Shown: positions 8,716 to 20,174 of the stretch, piece by piece
How the letters are laid out: every line of letters begins with the position of its first letter
Position numbering within the stretch: position 1 is the stretch's first letter
Source of the DNA: Pseudophaeomoniella oleicola
Lineage: Eukaryota; Ascomycota; Eurotiomycetes; Phaeomoniellales; Phaeomoniellaceae
Assembly: GCA_003868215.1 (NCBI GenBank)
Contig: QWDQ01000001.1
Coordinates: 372,001-436,000, forward strand
Length of the DNA: 64,000 nt
Direction: 5' to 3'
Made by a program: the position numbers and the translations under genes
The notes under the pieces: model-generated
Told to the model about the DNA's origin: nothing
Databases searched by the model: none
The model's input: only the letters and a program-made list of their open reading frames with translations

Positions 8716-11275
8716 ATGATGTCTCTCGTTCACTTCGTTGTCTATCTCTTTCTGGGTCTTTTCGCGACCTCTGTACAAGCATACTGGCGTATGACATGTG
8801 GAGTCATTCAGACCGGGCGTGTCGATCCTGTGATCAGCTACGGCTCTCTCTCTGGCCATGTGCATAAGATCAGCGGCGCTAATAGTGAGTGAATATGCTA
8901 CTGTCCTGACACGCTGTATCATACTTATTTTTTTATCAGCAATTGATCTGAGCTCGACTTTTGATTCGCTGCAAGAATCTAGGTGTACTTCATGTGAAAT
9001 CCAGAAAGATCTCAGTGCTTACTGGACTCCTCAACTCTACTACGAACATGCGAATGGTTCATTTGAGGAAGTACCCAATGGCGGCACTGTTGTCTACTAT
9101 CTCGGACGAGGTGATAATCGTGATCAAATTCAACCCTTCCCTCCAGGGTTCAAGATGTACTCCGGAGACACATTCGCACGCTCCTACAAGGACGATATTT
9201 TGACCTGGGACGGTGGAAGGCCCATCTCAGATCGTGTTACTTTCGTGTGTATCACCCCGTCAGAGACCAGACCCCAGACGGGCAACTTGACCTATCTTGA
9301 CTGTGCGGATGGCATGCGAGCACAAATTCAATTTCAATCATGTTGGGATGGTGTCAACCTCTACAGAGAGGACCAAAGCCACGTTGCGTACTTGTCCCAA
9401 ATCGACAATGGAGTCTGTCCGGACACTCATCCCGTCCTTCTTCCTCACCTGTTCTTTGAGGTCTACTATAGCGTCAACTCAATCGATAAATCCGACGGCG
9501 GGAGATTTGTTTTTGCTAATGGTGACACTACCGGGTATGGCTTCCATGGAGATTTCATCAACGGTTGGGACAACCAGACGCTCGCCAACGGCATCCACCA
9601 ATGCATTAACAACGATTCTGTCACCTATCCTGCCGCTTGCCCCGCTTTCGTGGTCGATCCTTACGCAACTGACAACTGTCCAGAACAACGGCCAGTTGTT
9701 AATGAGAAGGTTCATGGGTGGCTTGACAAGCTTCCTGGTTGCAATCCAATCACTTCGGGACCGGAAGATGCCACTGCTGTCGCAAATTGCAATGAGACGG
9801 CAAGCTTGACCAACTACACGCAGGCGACAAACACATCGATGCTTAATCCGGAACCAGGTTATGTCTTGGGCAACTGGACGTACCTTGGATGTGCAGACGA
9901 ACCAACGAATGGACGTGCTCTGAACTCGGCTGACTACAGCAACAGCACAGGCATGTCTATAGATCAATGTACAACATACTGTGCTTCGAAGAATCTGCCC
10001 TATGCCGGGCTTGAGTACGGTGATGAGTGCTGGTGTGGTAGTACACTTGGCGCCACACTTCTAAGCGCTTCTGTCTGCGATACGACTCATAAAATGCTTT
10101 GCAGTGGCAACTACTCTGAGTGGTGTGGTGGCCCAAGCCTTCTCCAAGTCTGGAACAACACCGCCTGGGTCAATCCTGTCCCAACGGTTGGCGAGAGTAC
10201 CATCTTGGACGGCAAGGCCGTCTATGCTGGTTGCTATTCCGAGGCCACTGGAATCCGAACTTTGTCAAAAGCTTCAACAAGTGGAACAAACAACACTGTT
10301 CAGACCAACGAAAGGTGTGGGACATTCTGCCTCGCATTGGGGTACTCCTTTTTTGGTACAGAGTACTCAGCCGGTAAGACATCAAATTTCTGTATCTCTT
10401 TTCACGGGCTCACTGACATCAATCTAGAATGTTACTGTGGCAACGTCATCGAAGCTGGAAGTGTCCTTGAAAGTCCTTCGGACTGTGGCATGACCTGTAA
10501 CGGTAATGTTCAAGAATTGTGTGGTGGTTCCAACAGACTCTCTGTATGGCATGCAACGGAGTTAGCTGCCAGCAATGCATCCACAAGCATAAGCACGTCG
10601 AGTTCAACGTCAATGTCGAGCTCCGCTTTTAGCTCTTCCGCGATTCCAACCTCGAACTCCTCAAGCACCAGCCCAACATCCTCGGCTTCAGTCAGAATCG
10701 ATGGTGCATTGACCACGGTTACGGGAATCAGCAGTAGCAGTAGCAGCAGTCTGAGTTCCTTCCTAACCACGTCCCCTTCTAGCTCCTCTGTGTCCACAAC
10801 AGCTTCTAGAAGTACCTCGCCCTCATCTTCCACAGCATCAACTACAGTGTCAATATCAACCACCAGTGCCTCCCCGACTCCGACTCTCGGCTACTACTCC
10901 CTCGGTTGCTACTACGACGGTGCCAGAACCCGCGAACTCCGGTACGAAATTCTGGCTAATGACACTATGTCCGTCGAACACTGCCTGAGCTATGCCCAAC
11001 AATTCCTCACTCGCCAACCCGCCAGAACATACGCCTACGTCGGCCTCGAGTACGGCCGCGAGTGCTGGGCAGCCACCTCCGCCCCCGCATCCCCGCTCAC
11101 CAGCCTGGTCGGAAACAGAGCCTGCACGATGGCCTGCAGAGGCAACCCGACCGAGTCCTGCGGCGGCCCGACGCAATTCAATTACTACGTCACCAGCTCC
11201 CTCGCCACCGCCTCCATGTCCGTCGTCACGAGCACGACAGGAACAGTTTCGACGAGAACCACCCAGGTTGCTTAA
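8716..11275 (+). CDS. Secreted DUF1996 protein with three WSC domains
   Basis: Exons 8716-8884, 8940-10373 and 10428-11275; 816 aa. The first exon is needed: it supplies a signal peptide (FVVYLFLGLFATSVQA) and the start of DUF1996 (YWRMTCGVIQTGRVDPV), which continues in exon 2 (CTSCEIQKDLSAYWTPQLY) to about residue 310. Then come WSC1 (ECWCG; WCGG), WSC2 (ECYCG; LCGG), a Ser/Thr-rich mucin-like linker and WSC3 near the C-terminus. Intron 2 (54 nt) lies inside WSC2, and removing it gives the regular motif YSAECYCGN. WSC domains bind carbohydrate or sit in wall sensors, and DUF1996/WSC proteins are extracellular fungal proteins of unclear activity. There is no C-terminal membrane helix or GPI signal, so it is probably soluble or wall-bound. 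WSC3 lacks two cysteines. An in-frame ATG at 8719 is an equal start. Confidence 0.88.
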
Positions 11276-12516
11276 GGTTGGTTGGCTGCAGGCAGCACAC
11301 AAGTCCACAAGCACGGCCATCTGTCTCAATTTCTAGAGTAGATAAAGCATGGGAGACGACTTACCAACACCACTAATAATAATAATACCAACAATGACGG
11401 CCGTCATCCGAAACCTCGATGTCTTTACTAGGGTACCTACTTACACATCTGGATCAACAGCACAACAAAAAAGAAAAAAGAAAATTAGCTATTATAGAGA
11501 GCGATGTGGATATGTTACGTGTATGTGGTATTCAATGACTTGCCATGCTTTCATGCTTTCATCCTCCCCTTCTTTTCTCTTTCTTCTCAACATTCAAAAC
11601 AAATAACCTATCTCGTCCTTTTCTCTTTATGTATGTATGTACCTTACCTTACTTTTATCGACTACTACATATATATACAGACATATATATTCAAACAATC
11701 TAATAATTACTAGATCTATATATACATATATGCGTATACTGTATATCCCACTCCTCCTCACGTCTCTCTCTCCCTCTTACAGTAATCCAGACAGAACAGC
11801 GCAAAGCCAAATCATGCAAGCTCAACAACGTTTTTCCTTCCTAATAAATCAATTATAATCACGATCACGATTCACGAACCTCAAAAAAGATATCTAGATA
11901 GATAGATAACATGTCGATGTTACCTAAATGATAGGGGACATAAAAGAAAAAAGGAATTTTTTTTTTTTCTAAATATATATATGAACAAGAGTAGCCAGCC
12001 AGCAAACCCTAGTCTCAGTCGGTGGGAACAGACAGATAAATGTTGTTGTTGAAGATTCGATCGTAGTAATTACTGTAATCACTATGACTTCCGTTTGACC
12101 CTCAGATCAACAAAGGCACAGAAAAAAAGAAATAGAAACTCAAAAGTTACAAACCATGCATTATTCGCGAAAAGAAGGGTTTACAGTCTTCAATGTTCTC
12201 ATTGATACCATGCTGGCTATGTCTACCTACTGATAGCCTTTCCAGCCACGGCAGGATCGTGGTAAACCACCGCCCTTCCCACAGACACATGTCTTGCATG
12301 CATGAGATCCCGTCCCTTTCCGTCCTATCCGTACCTACCGGAGCGCAGAATTCTCCCTTCTAACATCGACACTTTTGATAGATCGACGTCATATCCCCGA
12401 TTTCATATCCTGGCAAAAAGAACTCCAAAACGCGCGCGCTATTCGAAAACCCACACGAAAAAAAAGATATCGACAAAAATGGGATGTCATGGACAGGAAG
12501 AAAAAAACCCGGTTCC
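11276..12516. other. Intergenic between convergent WSC and SIZ genes
   Basis: About 1.24 kb, notably A+T-rich, with ATATAT, GATAGATA and poly-T (about 11946-11958) runs; both 3' ends fall here. No gene seen. Confidence 0.6.
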
Positions 12517-14355
12517 CTAAAGAGATGTATTGAAGTACCGATTCGTCTCGGACGATGGATGATATCCTCCAGAACTTGGCCTTGGTGGTGCCGGAGGTAG
12601 GCTCGGTCTGGGGAGTGGAAAGCTGATACCCGTATTGAAAGACGAAGGGGGACCAGGAGCTAATGATGGTCTCTTGGGTGGCCTTACAGGTAGGTCGTCG
12701 TCATCGCTTTCTGTCAAATCAATAACAGCACTGGCTAGCCTTTTCGGGGCCGAGGAAGGCTGCCTTGCCGACAGAGTAACAGATGGCTCACGCGAAGAGT
12801 AAGAAGGAGTATGTTGTATGGGCGAGACAGTGGATTGTTCTCGTTTCAACGACGCAATTCGGGTGTCTTGTATCTCCACGATATCATCGTCGTCATCGTC
12901 ATCATCATCATATGCGGAGGGTCTAGATTTGTCGGGAGTCTCCGGTGGCGCGTTCTTGGTCCATGTGCCGTCAGGCTCGACTGTGACTTGTTCCACATTT
13001 CGTTCCGTAGATTTCAGTATGCCATCGACATACATATCCATGGCAAGAGATTCATAGGGTGTGGATTTGTTGCATACCGGGCACGTCCATGTTGGCGCCT
13101 GCTCCTGGAGTTGGAGAAACGAGGTAGCATCAAAACATTGGTTGTGTGCGCAAGTCATTCCACGGGTCGGGATTTCTAGTCGCAAGGTCGATAGAGGGCA
13201 CTTCAAAGACATCACAGATGAGGTAGCTACGATATCAGCATCCTCAGCTTTACCCCGCACTGCACAAAATGGTCAGAAATTGTTTGTAGAGGTATGAGGT
13301 TTGCATCTTACTTTCTTTCAGCACAAGCTCTTTGCTGATATATTTCCCCGCCCTGATTTTTTGAACCAGCTCCTCGACGGAGTGCTTCTTAACGAGGTTG
13401 ATGACCAAATAGTATCTCTGCTGAACCCCGTCATTCTGTGTCCGGCCGAAAACAGGAAGTCTGGGGTGATCCATACCTTGGTAGTCAAAGCATAGGTAAC
13501 GCTCACTTTGTTTAAATATCCAACCTTCTTCCTCAAGAAGGGGGTGATGTCAGCCGGCCTAGTTGATCCGGGTTTGTTCTTGAGCCCACGAAGATTCGCC
13601 TTGACGTCGTCTAAGTTGCATTTTAATTCGCATTGGTGAGGAAATGCAACATCCGCAAATGTGTACGGACTGAGACCGCTGTCCCCAGCACAGTAAACCA
13701 TCACCCTCGTAGATGGATCATTCAATGCTGTGACAACACCCGGACTCAAATTGAGCTCAACGTCCAGAGTATCGCGGGTGTTCTCCCGAATCTTCAATTC
13801 TCTGTTAGATACCAGAGTTTGATCGACCGTGAAAAATGGAGAGGGTTTGAAGCGTATTGGCGCTGCATGCGAAATTGGTCAGTGAGTACACATAGGTGCT
13901 TCGCAAGAAACCATACCTGTAGGTATCCCAGGCTTCGATGGCATGTTTGGAAAAGGCCCAAAAGATGAGGTACTTTTCGAGGGCGGTAGATATGAATGTT
14001 GTGGCAGATATGGCGCCGTTGGCGAGGATGAGCTGGTCGCAGCCTGGCCCCTTTCGGCTATGGCCAGGATTCTTTGAATTCGCTGAGTATCACCATCATT
14101 TGCGAGGTTCTGGATATCTATAAGAAGGGTTGAAGTTAGCGATATATTACCAGCGTAGAATCGCGAAGGGTGCGCGGACAATGCCGGCGGGGGTCTAGCC
14201 TTACGATCTTGCAAACGATTGATTAATTCCTGCTTGACTCCAGAGACTGGCAGGGACTCTGCTCGAAGAATCTCCTTGAGATGAGCGTTGAGTAAAGTCT
14301 TGATCTTCAGGCTCAGTCTTTCGACTGGATCTGGGCGGCGCCCATTCGTTGCCAT
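12517..14355 (-). CDS. SP-RING SUMO E3 ligase (SIZ/PIAS family)
   Basis: Five exons on the minus strand: 14355-14205, 14117-13917, 13862-13477, 13417-13312 and 13259-12517; 528 aa. Domain order is that of Siz1/Pli1/PIAS: SAP DNA-binding helix pair (about 15-65, KQELINRLQD), PINIT domain (about 118-270, ending RYYLVINLVKKHSVEELV) and SP-RING/MIZ zinc finger (about 295-345, MSLKCPLSTLRLEIP, CAHNQCFDATSF, WTCPVCNK). The family transfers SUMO from Ubc9 to nuclear proteins. The acidic C-terminal part contains a classical SUMO-interacting motif (VIDLTESDDDD) and a second candidate (DDIVEIQD) after an Asp run. All splice phases agree. Intron 1 (87 nt, 14204-14118) is a multiple of three without a stop. 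ATG 14355 was chosen because it gives a typical SIZ N-terminus; an in-frame ATG at 14448 would add 31 residues. Divergent from ALB1. Confidence 0.93.
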
Positions 14356-14717
14356 TTCGGGCGACCGAGAGATATGGGAGGTGGAAGGTTCGAAAGGGGC
14401 GGATGGCGCCTCTTCTATATCAAATTTGACTTGACATATGCATGGCAACAGGCTTCAAACGCTTCAGACCACCGCTGCCTGCAGGTGAAAGGAAGCAGCG
14501 TCCTGTGCGACTAGCTGTGAGTTCTGACAATGAAACGGATCACCGTTGTCATGCAGAGTTCGAGCTGCCGTCACTTTTTTTCCTTCTCCAAATCGTGAAA
14601 TTCTATGAAAGCCCTCACTTTCGCAGTCCCCCACAAGACCCTTTTTGTCTGATCAAGCTCTATCCTGCAAGTGCGCCGTGATCGCCAGTCTACAAGGAGC
14701 GTCCTGCAATCGCCAAC
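14356..14717. promoter_or_regulatory. Bidirectional promoter region, SIZ ligase / ALB1
   Basis: 362 bases between two divergent start codons, so it must hold both promoters and leaders unless one gene starts further upstream. No defined motif identified. Confidence 0.5.
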
Positions 14718-15173
14718 ATGGCAAAAAGTGCTCGCTCCAGTGTTGTGAAGAGGAACAATGCCAAATTACGGTCTACAGTCTTCGGGCCTGCTGCGGATGC
14801 TCGTACAGAACGGTTGTCTGCAAAGCTTCAAGAACTAGCATCACTGCCTAAGTCAACCAATATCAAAGATGACGCTTCTATGGAGGTTGAGGCTGAGGGT
14901 ATGCACTATGTGGTTACATCATGTTATTAGCTGCTTACGCACGACTTAGGGAAATCTGCCAGCGCCAATCCGGAGTTTACCAGCAATGGTTCTGAAGCCA
15001 TGGATGTTGAAATGAACGACAGCCAGGCCAAGGGCACAACCTCGTCAGCGGCCAACAAGAAGAAGAAGGCCAACAAAAATGAGAAGAAGAAACTTCACAG
15101 GAAGGCGAAGAACTCTATTACATTCCAAAAGCCAGGGAAGAGTGGGAAGCATCGTGTTTCGAAGAGGAAGTAG
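14718..15173 (+). CDS. ALB1: Alb1-like 60S ribosome biogenesis protein
   Basis: Exons 14718-14898 and 14950-15173; 134 aa. The 51-nt intron has a GTATGC donor, a CTTAC branch and a TAG acceptor. The N-terminus MAKSARSSVVKRNN and the basic Lys-rich C-terminus (KKLHRKAKNSITFQKPGK) match the fungal Alb1 family. Alb1 partners with Arx1 at the peptide exit tunnel of pre-60S particles during export. The middle is acidic and Ser-rich (EAMDVEMNDS) and probably disordered. Small, basic, nuclear/cytoplasmic shuttling. Recognition rests on the N-terminal signature and overall architecture. Confidence 0.85.
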
Positions 15174-16006
15174 ACGAGGTTTTGCTTTTGCATGCTGCCC
15201 TTTTTACGAATGCGTTTTCAAGCTTCTACCGACAGTGTTGTCAAACTTTGCCGCACTCTCGCTCTCGTTGCACAGCAGTTCGCCTACGGCTATTGATCTA
15301 GCTTGAGGGTGAGAGCAATTCGCCATAGATCCAGGAAAGACTCGTATGGTGGATCCGACTAGGTTCAAATGTACCGTTGCAAGAGTATTGGAGGTGCGAT
15401 AGTCTGGCCTGCCATGCCTGTGGACCTCAATCCGGCTTCCAGAGCAAGTGAGGAGTAAATGTGTATGGAAGGTTCAGATGGACTCTAAGCGGTTGGCCTG
15501 CTCAAAGGGGGGGGTTCTATCCCAGTGATCCCCCACCCGTCCAACTGCCATTACTGTGAGGAAATGGAATAGGGTGAGGACTGAGGCAGCACACCCAATG
15601 TCGAACCAGCAGATTGGGCAGATAGAGCTGCATCCGTGAGCTCATGAGTCACATGTGGCATGTGGACTCATACTTGATGAGTAGGTTTGAGACATCAAAC
15701 ACTAATCTCTATCATTCGTCGATATATAAAGAGATTTACTCAAGCAACGATCATATGTTGCTAGCAACCTTTACTCAGACCCTTCTAACCGATCCATGCA
15801 TCCATCCGTCACATGCATTGAATTGATCTCACACTACGCATCGTGAATCTCCTTTCTCATCTTTCTCTTTCGGTTTCACTTTTACTTCATCTGCTCCTGA
15901 ACTCAGCGTCCAACATCGATAGCTCAAAAGGTTTCAACCTTGGTCTTGGCAATCTTCGCCTGGAAAGCAACTCTCTGACACAGTGCTGACTTTACTGTCA
16001 TAATAA
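15174..16006. other. Intergenic, ALB1 to E2/F-box gene
   Basis: About 830 bases. A TATA-like GATATATAAAG at 15721-15731 and a pyrimidine-rich stretch at about 15849-15895 precede the next start codon. No gene seen. Confidence 0.5.
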
Positions 16007-17896
16007 ATGGCTACTAAACTCCGTCAACGACTCTTACTTGATATCGCAGAGCTTCAAGAAAACCCGTATCCCAACATCGCCCTCCACGTGTGTGATGACG
16101 ATCTCACACGAGCGTGTTTGATACTGACGCCTGAAGGATTTGGGCCCTTACATCTCACTGTGTTGTTTGGCAGAAGATATCCTTTGGTTCCCCCAACAGT
16201 CACCATAGAAACGGATGTTGTTCACCCGAATGTCTTCAATAACTACATCTGTGCCTCCATACTCAACGATCATACCGCATATACGCCAGCTTATACCCTG
16301 AAAGGGATTGCAATACAGCTGCTGAGCTTCTTCGGTAGTGACACCCTTGACCAGTCATACGGCAGTCGATATGACCTGACAGAGTACAGGAAGATGAACG
16401 GAGGCTTGAAAAAGGTCTTTGGTACGGGTCGCACACATTTTGTATGCACCAGATGCCAGTTTGGTACTCGCAACGAATCCTTACCGAATCAATTAACGCT
16501 GGCGCTGGGCACCCAGTTTGCTTCAATCCACCTCAGTGGTGAGAGCCAAAATGAGCGCCAAAATGAGCGCCATAGAGCAAGTCTTCATCAAACTCTCATG
16601 CAGCATCTCCCTGACGAGATCCTTCTTCTCATTCTCGACCAACTTGAAACTGAAGATCTCACCGTCTTCGCACGCGCTTGGCACAAGGTCGGTCATCTCA
16701 TCGCAAAGTATGACATAATCCGTACTCGTGAATTGCAGTGTTTCCTTCTGAAGGCGAATTACCATCAACTTCGGCTCGGGGTAGGGGTTGCAGTGACTGG
16801 TAGGGGCCACCAGAAACAACTCGAGTCTGAATTTGACTTGTTATCATTGGAAGCTTTCAGTGACCACGGGATCCGGCATTCTGTTCATCATCTCCCATTC
16901 CAGTATTGGCTACCTCTTCCCATCTCATACCGCCATTGGCAGCGGGTCAAAGATCATGCTGGAACCAATCTAGCCGATATTGCCAGGGCTGCTAACATGG
17001 CCGGTGCATCCATTGTCAATACCCTCTACACCTTCATGAACGACATCGTTGTAAGGCTGAACAAGCAAACCTCGGACACAGCTATGCAAGATCGGCAGTA
17101 TGCTCATGCATCAAGAAGCACCCTTAGACATGCATCCGAGAAAGCAATAGAGTCATATTTTCATCTCTTCCATCTCCTACTCTGCATCACCACCGGAAAC
17201 CCTTCATTTATCACCTCAGCGAACCGGACTGTGCAAGCTTTTATATCTGGCAAGACGTCCAAATCTGACTGCCCAAACCTTGGTCACCTTCTTGTTGCTC
17301 TCTTGATTAGTGACGTGCAAATTACTGCTGCCCTCGTCAAAGCAATCATTACTGAAGCGATAACACGCAATGTGGTTTGGCTCCTTGACAAGAGAGGTGC
17401 CAATATGCCCGAAATGAGTTACATGGAACCTGACGTCGTCTCATACTACCGTCTCAGGAAGACTTTTGAAGGCAGCCGCACATCTTACCGGCTGTTGATG
17501 TTCTCTGAACTATTCCGTCGGACCGCAAGACCACATGATTCAACGAAGTCATTGGCACAGATTCGCGACGATTTATTCGACCGGCATGGCGCTCCACCAA
17601 GAGGTGCGGCTACCAGACTGGCCGCCGACGTCAAGCGTCTGCATGACATCGACGACTTCCCACGGTTCCTGAAGCAAATGGGAATTGCCGATATGCCCTC
17701 TGCAGAGCACTTCACTGCATTTCTTCGACATACCGTACATGCAAGCGTACAGAAGGGTTATTCCAAGTGGGCTATTCGACCAAGAGCGGCTCTGACGTTA
17801 CGTCGGTCAGTAGAGCCAGGTGTTGGTGTTGCTCATGGCGTTTATGAGACGGCGGCCCCAAAGATGGCGGAAGTGACATTCTTTCCCCGGAAATAG
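16007..17896 (+). CDS. E2 ubiquitin-conjugating domain fused to an F-box, uncharacterised
   Basis: Intronless, 629 aa. Seen: residues about 3-130 form a UBC/E2 fold (FGPLHLTVLFGRRYPLVPP, then HPNV at 73-76 and YICASIL with Cys82 at the place of the catalytic cysteine in ICLDIL). A CxxC pair follows (FVCTRCQFGT, 147-150). Residues about 198-240 look like an F-box (LMQHLPDEILLLILDQLETEDL). The last ~390 residues have no domain I recognise. F-box proteins normally dock a substrate onto SCF ligases and E2s carry thioester ubiquitin, so one chain may do both; this is inference. HPN and the active-site Cys are kept, so the E2 part could be catalytic. A 12-bp tandem duplication between the domains encodes QNERQNER. 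The start ATG follows an in-frame TAA closely (TAATAAATGG). Confidence 0.78.
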   Translation: MATKLRQRLLLDIAELQENPYPNIALHVCDDDLTRACLILTPEGFGPLHLTVLFGRRYPLVPPTVTIETDVVHPNVFNNYICASILNDHTAYTPAYTLKGIAIQLLSFFGSDTLDQSYGSRYDLTEYRKMNGGLKKVFGTGRTHFVCTRCQFGTRNESLPNQLTLALGTQFASIHLSGESQNERQNERHRASLHQTLMQHLPDEILLLILDQLETEDLTVFARAWHKVGHLIAKYDIIRTRELQCFLLKANYHQLRLGVGVAVTGRGHQKQLESEFDLLSLEAFSDHGIRHSVHHLPFQYWLPLPISYRHWQRVKDHAGTNLADIARAANMAGASIVNTLYTFMNDIVVRLNKQTSDTAMQDRQYAHASRSTLRHASEKAIESYFHLFHLLLCITTGNPSFITSANRTVQAFISGKTSKSDCPNLGHLLVALLISDVQITAALVKAIITEAITRNVVWLLDKRGANMPEMSYMEPDVVSYYRLRKTFEGSRTSYRLLMFSELFRRTARPHDSTKSLAQIRDDLFDRHGAPPRGAATRLAADVKRLHDIDDFPRFLKQMGIADMPSAEHFTAFLRHTVHASVQKGYSKWAIRPRAALTLRRSVEPGVGVAHGVYETAAPKMAEVTFFPRK

Positions 17897-18589
17897 CAGA
17901 TGTCGGGTTGCTACTGGATACATCGTGTCGTAGTAGCGGTCGACCAGCAATGAGACTGGTAAGCACTTGTATCATAAGCTGAAGTTCATCTGAGCTTGTA
18001 TGTGAGGGTCTTGGTTCGGTATTCCAGGATAGAGACAAGTTAGGTTTGGAAAGCTATTCAATGTTTACTTGAGCCAATTGTATCTGAAATGCTTCATGTC
18101 TGTATCCCAATTTAGCTAAAGCCGCGCTGACAAAAGGCTGCTCGTTTAGCTGAAAATAGTGTGAACCTACTACGATATGTTCTATCAAAGATACGCAACA
18201 AGTCAAGCAGTGAAACCAAGAAGTGACGAAAAGGTTTACTCCAAACAGCTTCTCAAACTCGTCTCCTTCCTTTCATGTTTGTGTCGCCAATATTGGATGA
18301 GATAGTCACTTGTTGCAGATCCTGGCAACTGATCACCGTGTCACTGCCCTACACCACGACGATTGTGGCGGTACACGTACTCTCAAGCCACGCTGCGCGT
18401 CATCGTCATCGCTTCAGCCCCGTATCAACATCAGTTGGTTCGTATCAAGATATCCATTAATAGTCTGTAAGTCAATGATTAAGTTACATGCGTTTCCACT
18501 CATAGATATATTCTCTCCTCTTCTCGTCTTCCTTTGTGGTGCTGTACAAGCTGTTCGATCCTCACAGTCCCTCCCTACGTCCAATCAGT
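17897..18589. other. Intergenic upstream of the proline-rich protein gene
   Basis: About 690 bases; the 3' end of the E2/F-box gene and the promoter of the next gene. No RNA or protein gene seen. Confidence 0.5.
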
Positions 18590-20174
18590 ATGGCCCAAAC
18601 CACCTACAGTACAGCAGAATTTCCACCACCTCCTACAGAATCTGGTGCCGGACAGGCCCAGGACTTGTCGCTGTCTGAGATGAATGTAAATCAGGGAGCA
18701 CCAACGCAACACATGCTAAATCAAGAAGCCTACTATCCACCACCGCCGGCTCAACCGTATCCTCAAACACAGACAGCACCGATGTACCATGAACAATTCC
18801 AGCAGCAGAACTTCCCTCGAGGTCCCATGGCACAATCTGCATATGCACAAGCACCACCGCTTCCACAGCGACCTTACCAAGACACTGCAGCAGTCTATGT
18901 ACCTCAAAGCGGTGCCTCTGTCCCATCTACGGGAAACTTGAATACCTGGCAACCACCTCCGAAGAGACGATCTCAAGATTTCGGTGCTGACGATCCCTCA
19001 AATCCAATACACTACACTAGAGACCCACACAAGCTCACTGCTTACCTGGTTCCATTCCCAACGCCGCACCTCAAAGGCGTAGACCCTGCCCAAGTCCCTC
19101 TGCGCTTCTTGATCTATACTCCTCCGCCTCCCCCATTGAGCAAACCTGTTGAGGGAGAGAAAGAGGGGAAGCTTCACATGGTCCAGAGGAAATGGCAAGA
19201 AGAGGTTCGCGGTGCAAAGACAAGCACGGCCAAGACGGCAAGCTGGCAAGGTGTCAAAAGCAAAGCCACTCGTGGTATCAGCAAAGCAATGCAATACACG
19301 ACATCCTCTAATCTGGATTTCCTTGGTCGCGTATCAGGCAACAAATCGGACTCTGAAGGCGACCGACACGCCAACGACGGCCATCCAGAGGGAGAAACCA
19401 CTCACAAGACGGTTGGTGTCGAAGAAATGGTGCTCGTGTACCCTCCGACGATGAATCTGAATGGGCAGCAAATGCGTGAGGAATTTGTCAACACAATGCT
19501 CCGGACAAAGTCCAAAGCCCAACGTGATGCTATCATTGCGACCGGACTCATGCCAGTAGCTTATGGTAAGTCTTATATTGACTCAATTCATATTTCATCT
19601 CCTCGTCTTCCTCCCCTCCTGGCCTCCCATTATCACTTCCAGTCCCTACTCTGCTATCTATAACCATACTAATCCCATCACAGGTATCGACATTCTTGCC
19701 ACCCTAGTATGGCCCTTTGGCGGCCTCGGCGAAGTCGACACAGTCTGGGCCTACAAATCCCTCCGCGGCGCCAAAACGGCCCGCAATGTTACCAAACGCC
19801 TCACCTCCTCATCATCGGGAGACCACGAAAAGGACACGCTCCACCTCACCTTCACGCCGTCCCCTCGTCTCGAACTCCTCCGCCGCTACCTCGCCTCCGA
19901 ATGCAACAAAGCCGACCCGAAACTCTTCCCCGAATACGTCTCCGCGCCCACGGAATCCGACGTGCTGCATGCCGTCGGTTGGAACCCCAGCAGTGCCAGC
20001 GGCACCAGTGGTACAACCACCTCCACCGAACCCGTCAAAAACTGGGAAGATGACCAATGGGAACTCCAAGAAGTCAAAGAGGATTTCAAAACAGTGATGA
20101 AGAAGGGCGCGAGGGAGTGGAGGAAGTGGTGTGAAGCGTTTGGCAAAGATCCCGAGAAAGCGCTCAAGAAGTGA
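18590..20174 (+). CDS. Conserved-looking fungal protein of unknown function, Pro/Gln-rich N-terminus
   Basis: Exons 18590-19565 and 19684-20174; 488 aa. The 118-nt intron starts GTAAGT, and splicing gives PVAYGIDILATLVWPFGG. The first ~140 residues are rich in Pro, Gln, Tyr and Ala and probably disordered. The rest is well-ordered sequence: KLTAYLVPFPTPHLKGVDP, a proline stretch (YTPPPPPLSKP), a basic region, VEEMVLVYPPTMNLNG, then the hydrophobic block ILATLVWPFGGLGEVD that might be membrane-associated, and a Lys/Glu-rich end. I do not recognise a family and assign no function. An in-frame ATG at 18536 would add 18 residues; 18590 is preferred because it has a better context and a typical N-terminus. 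Confidence 0.75.
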
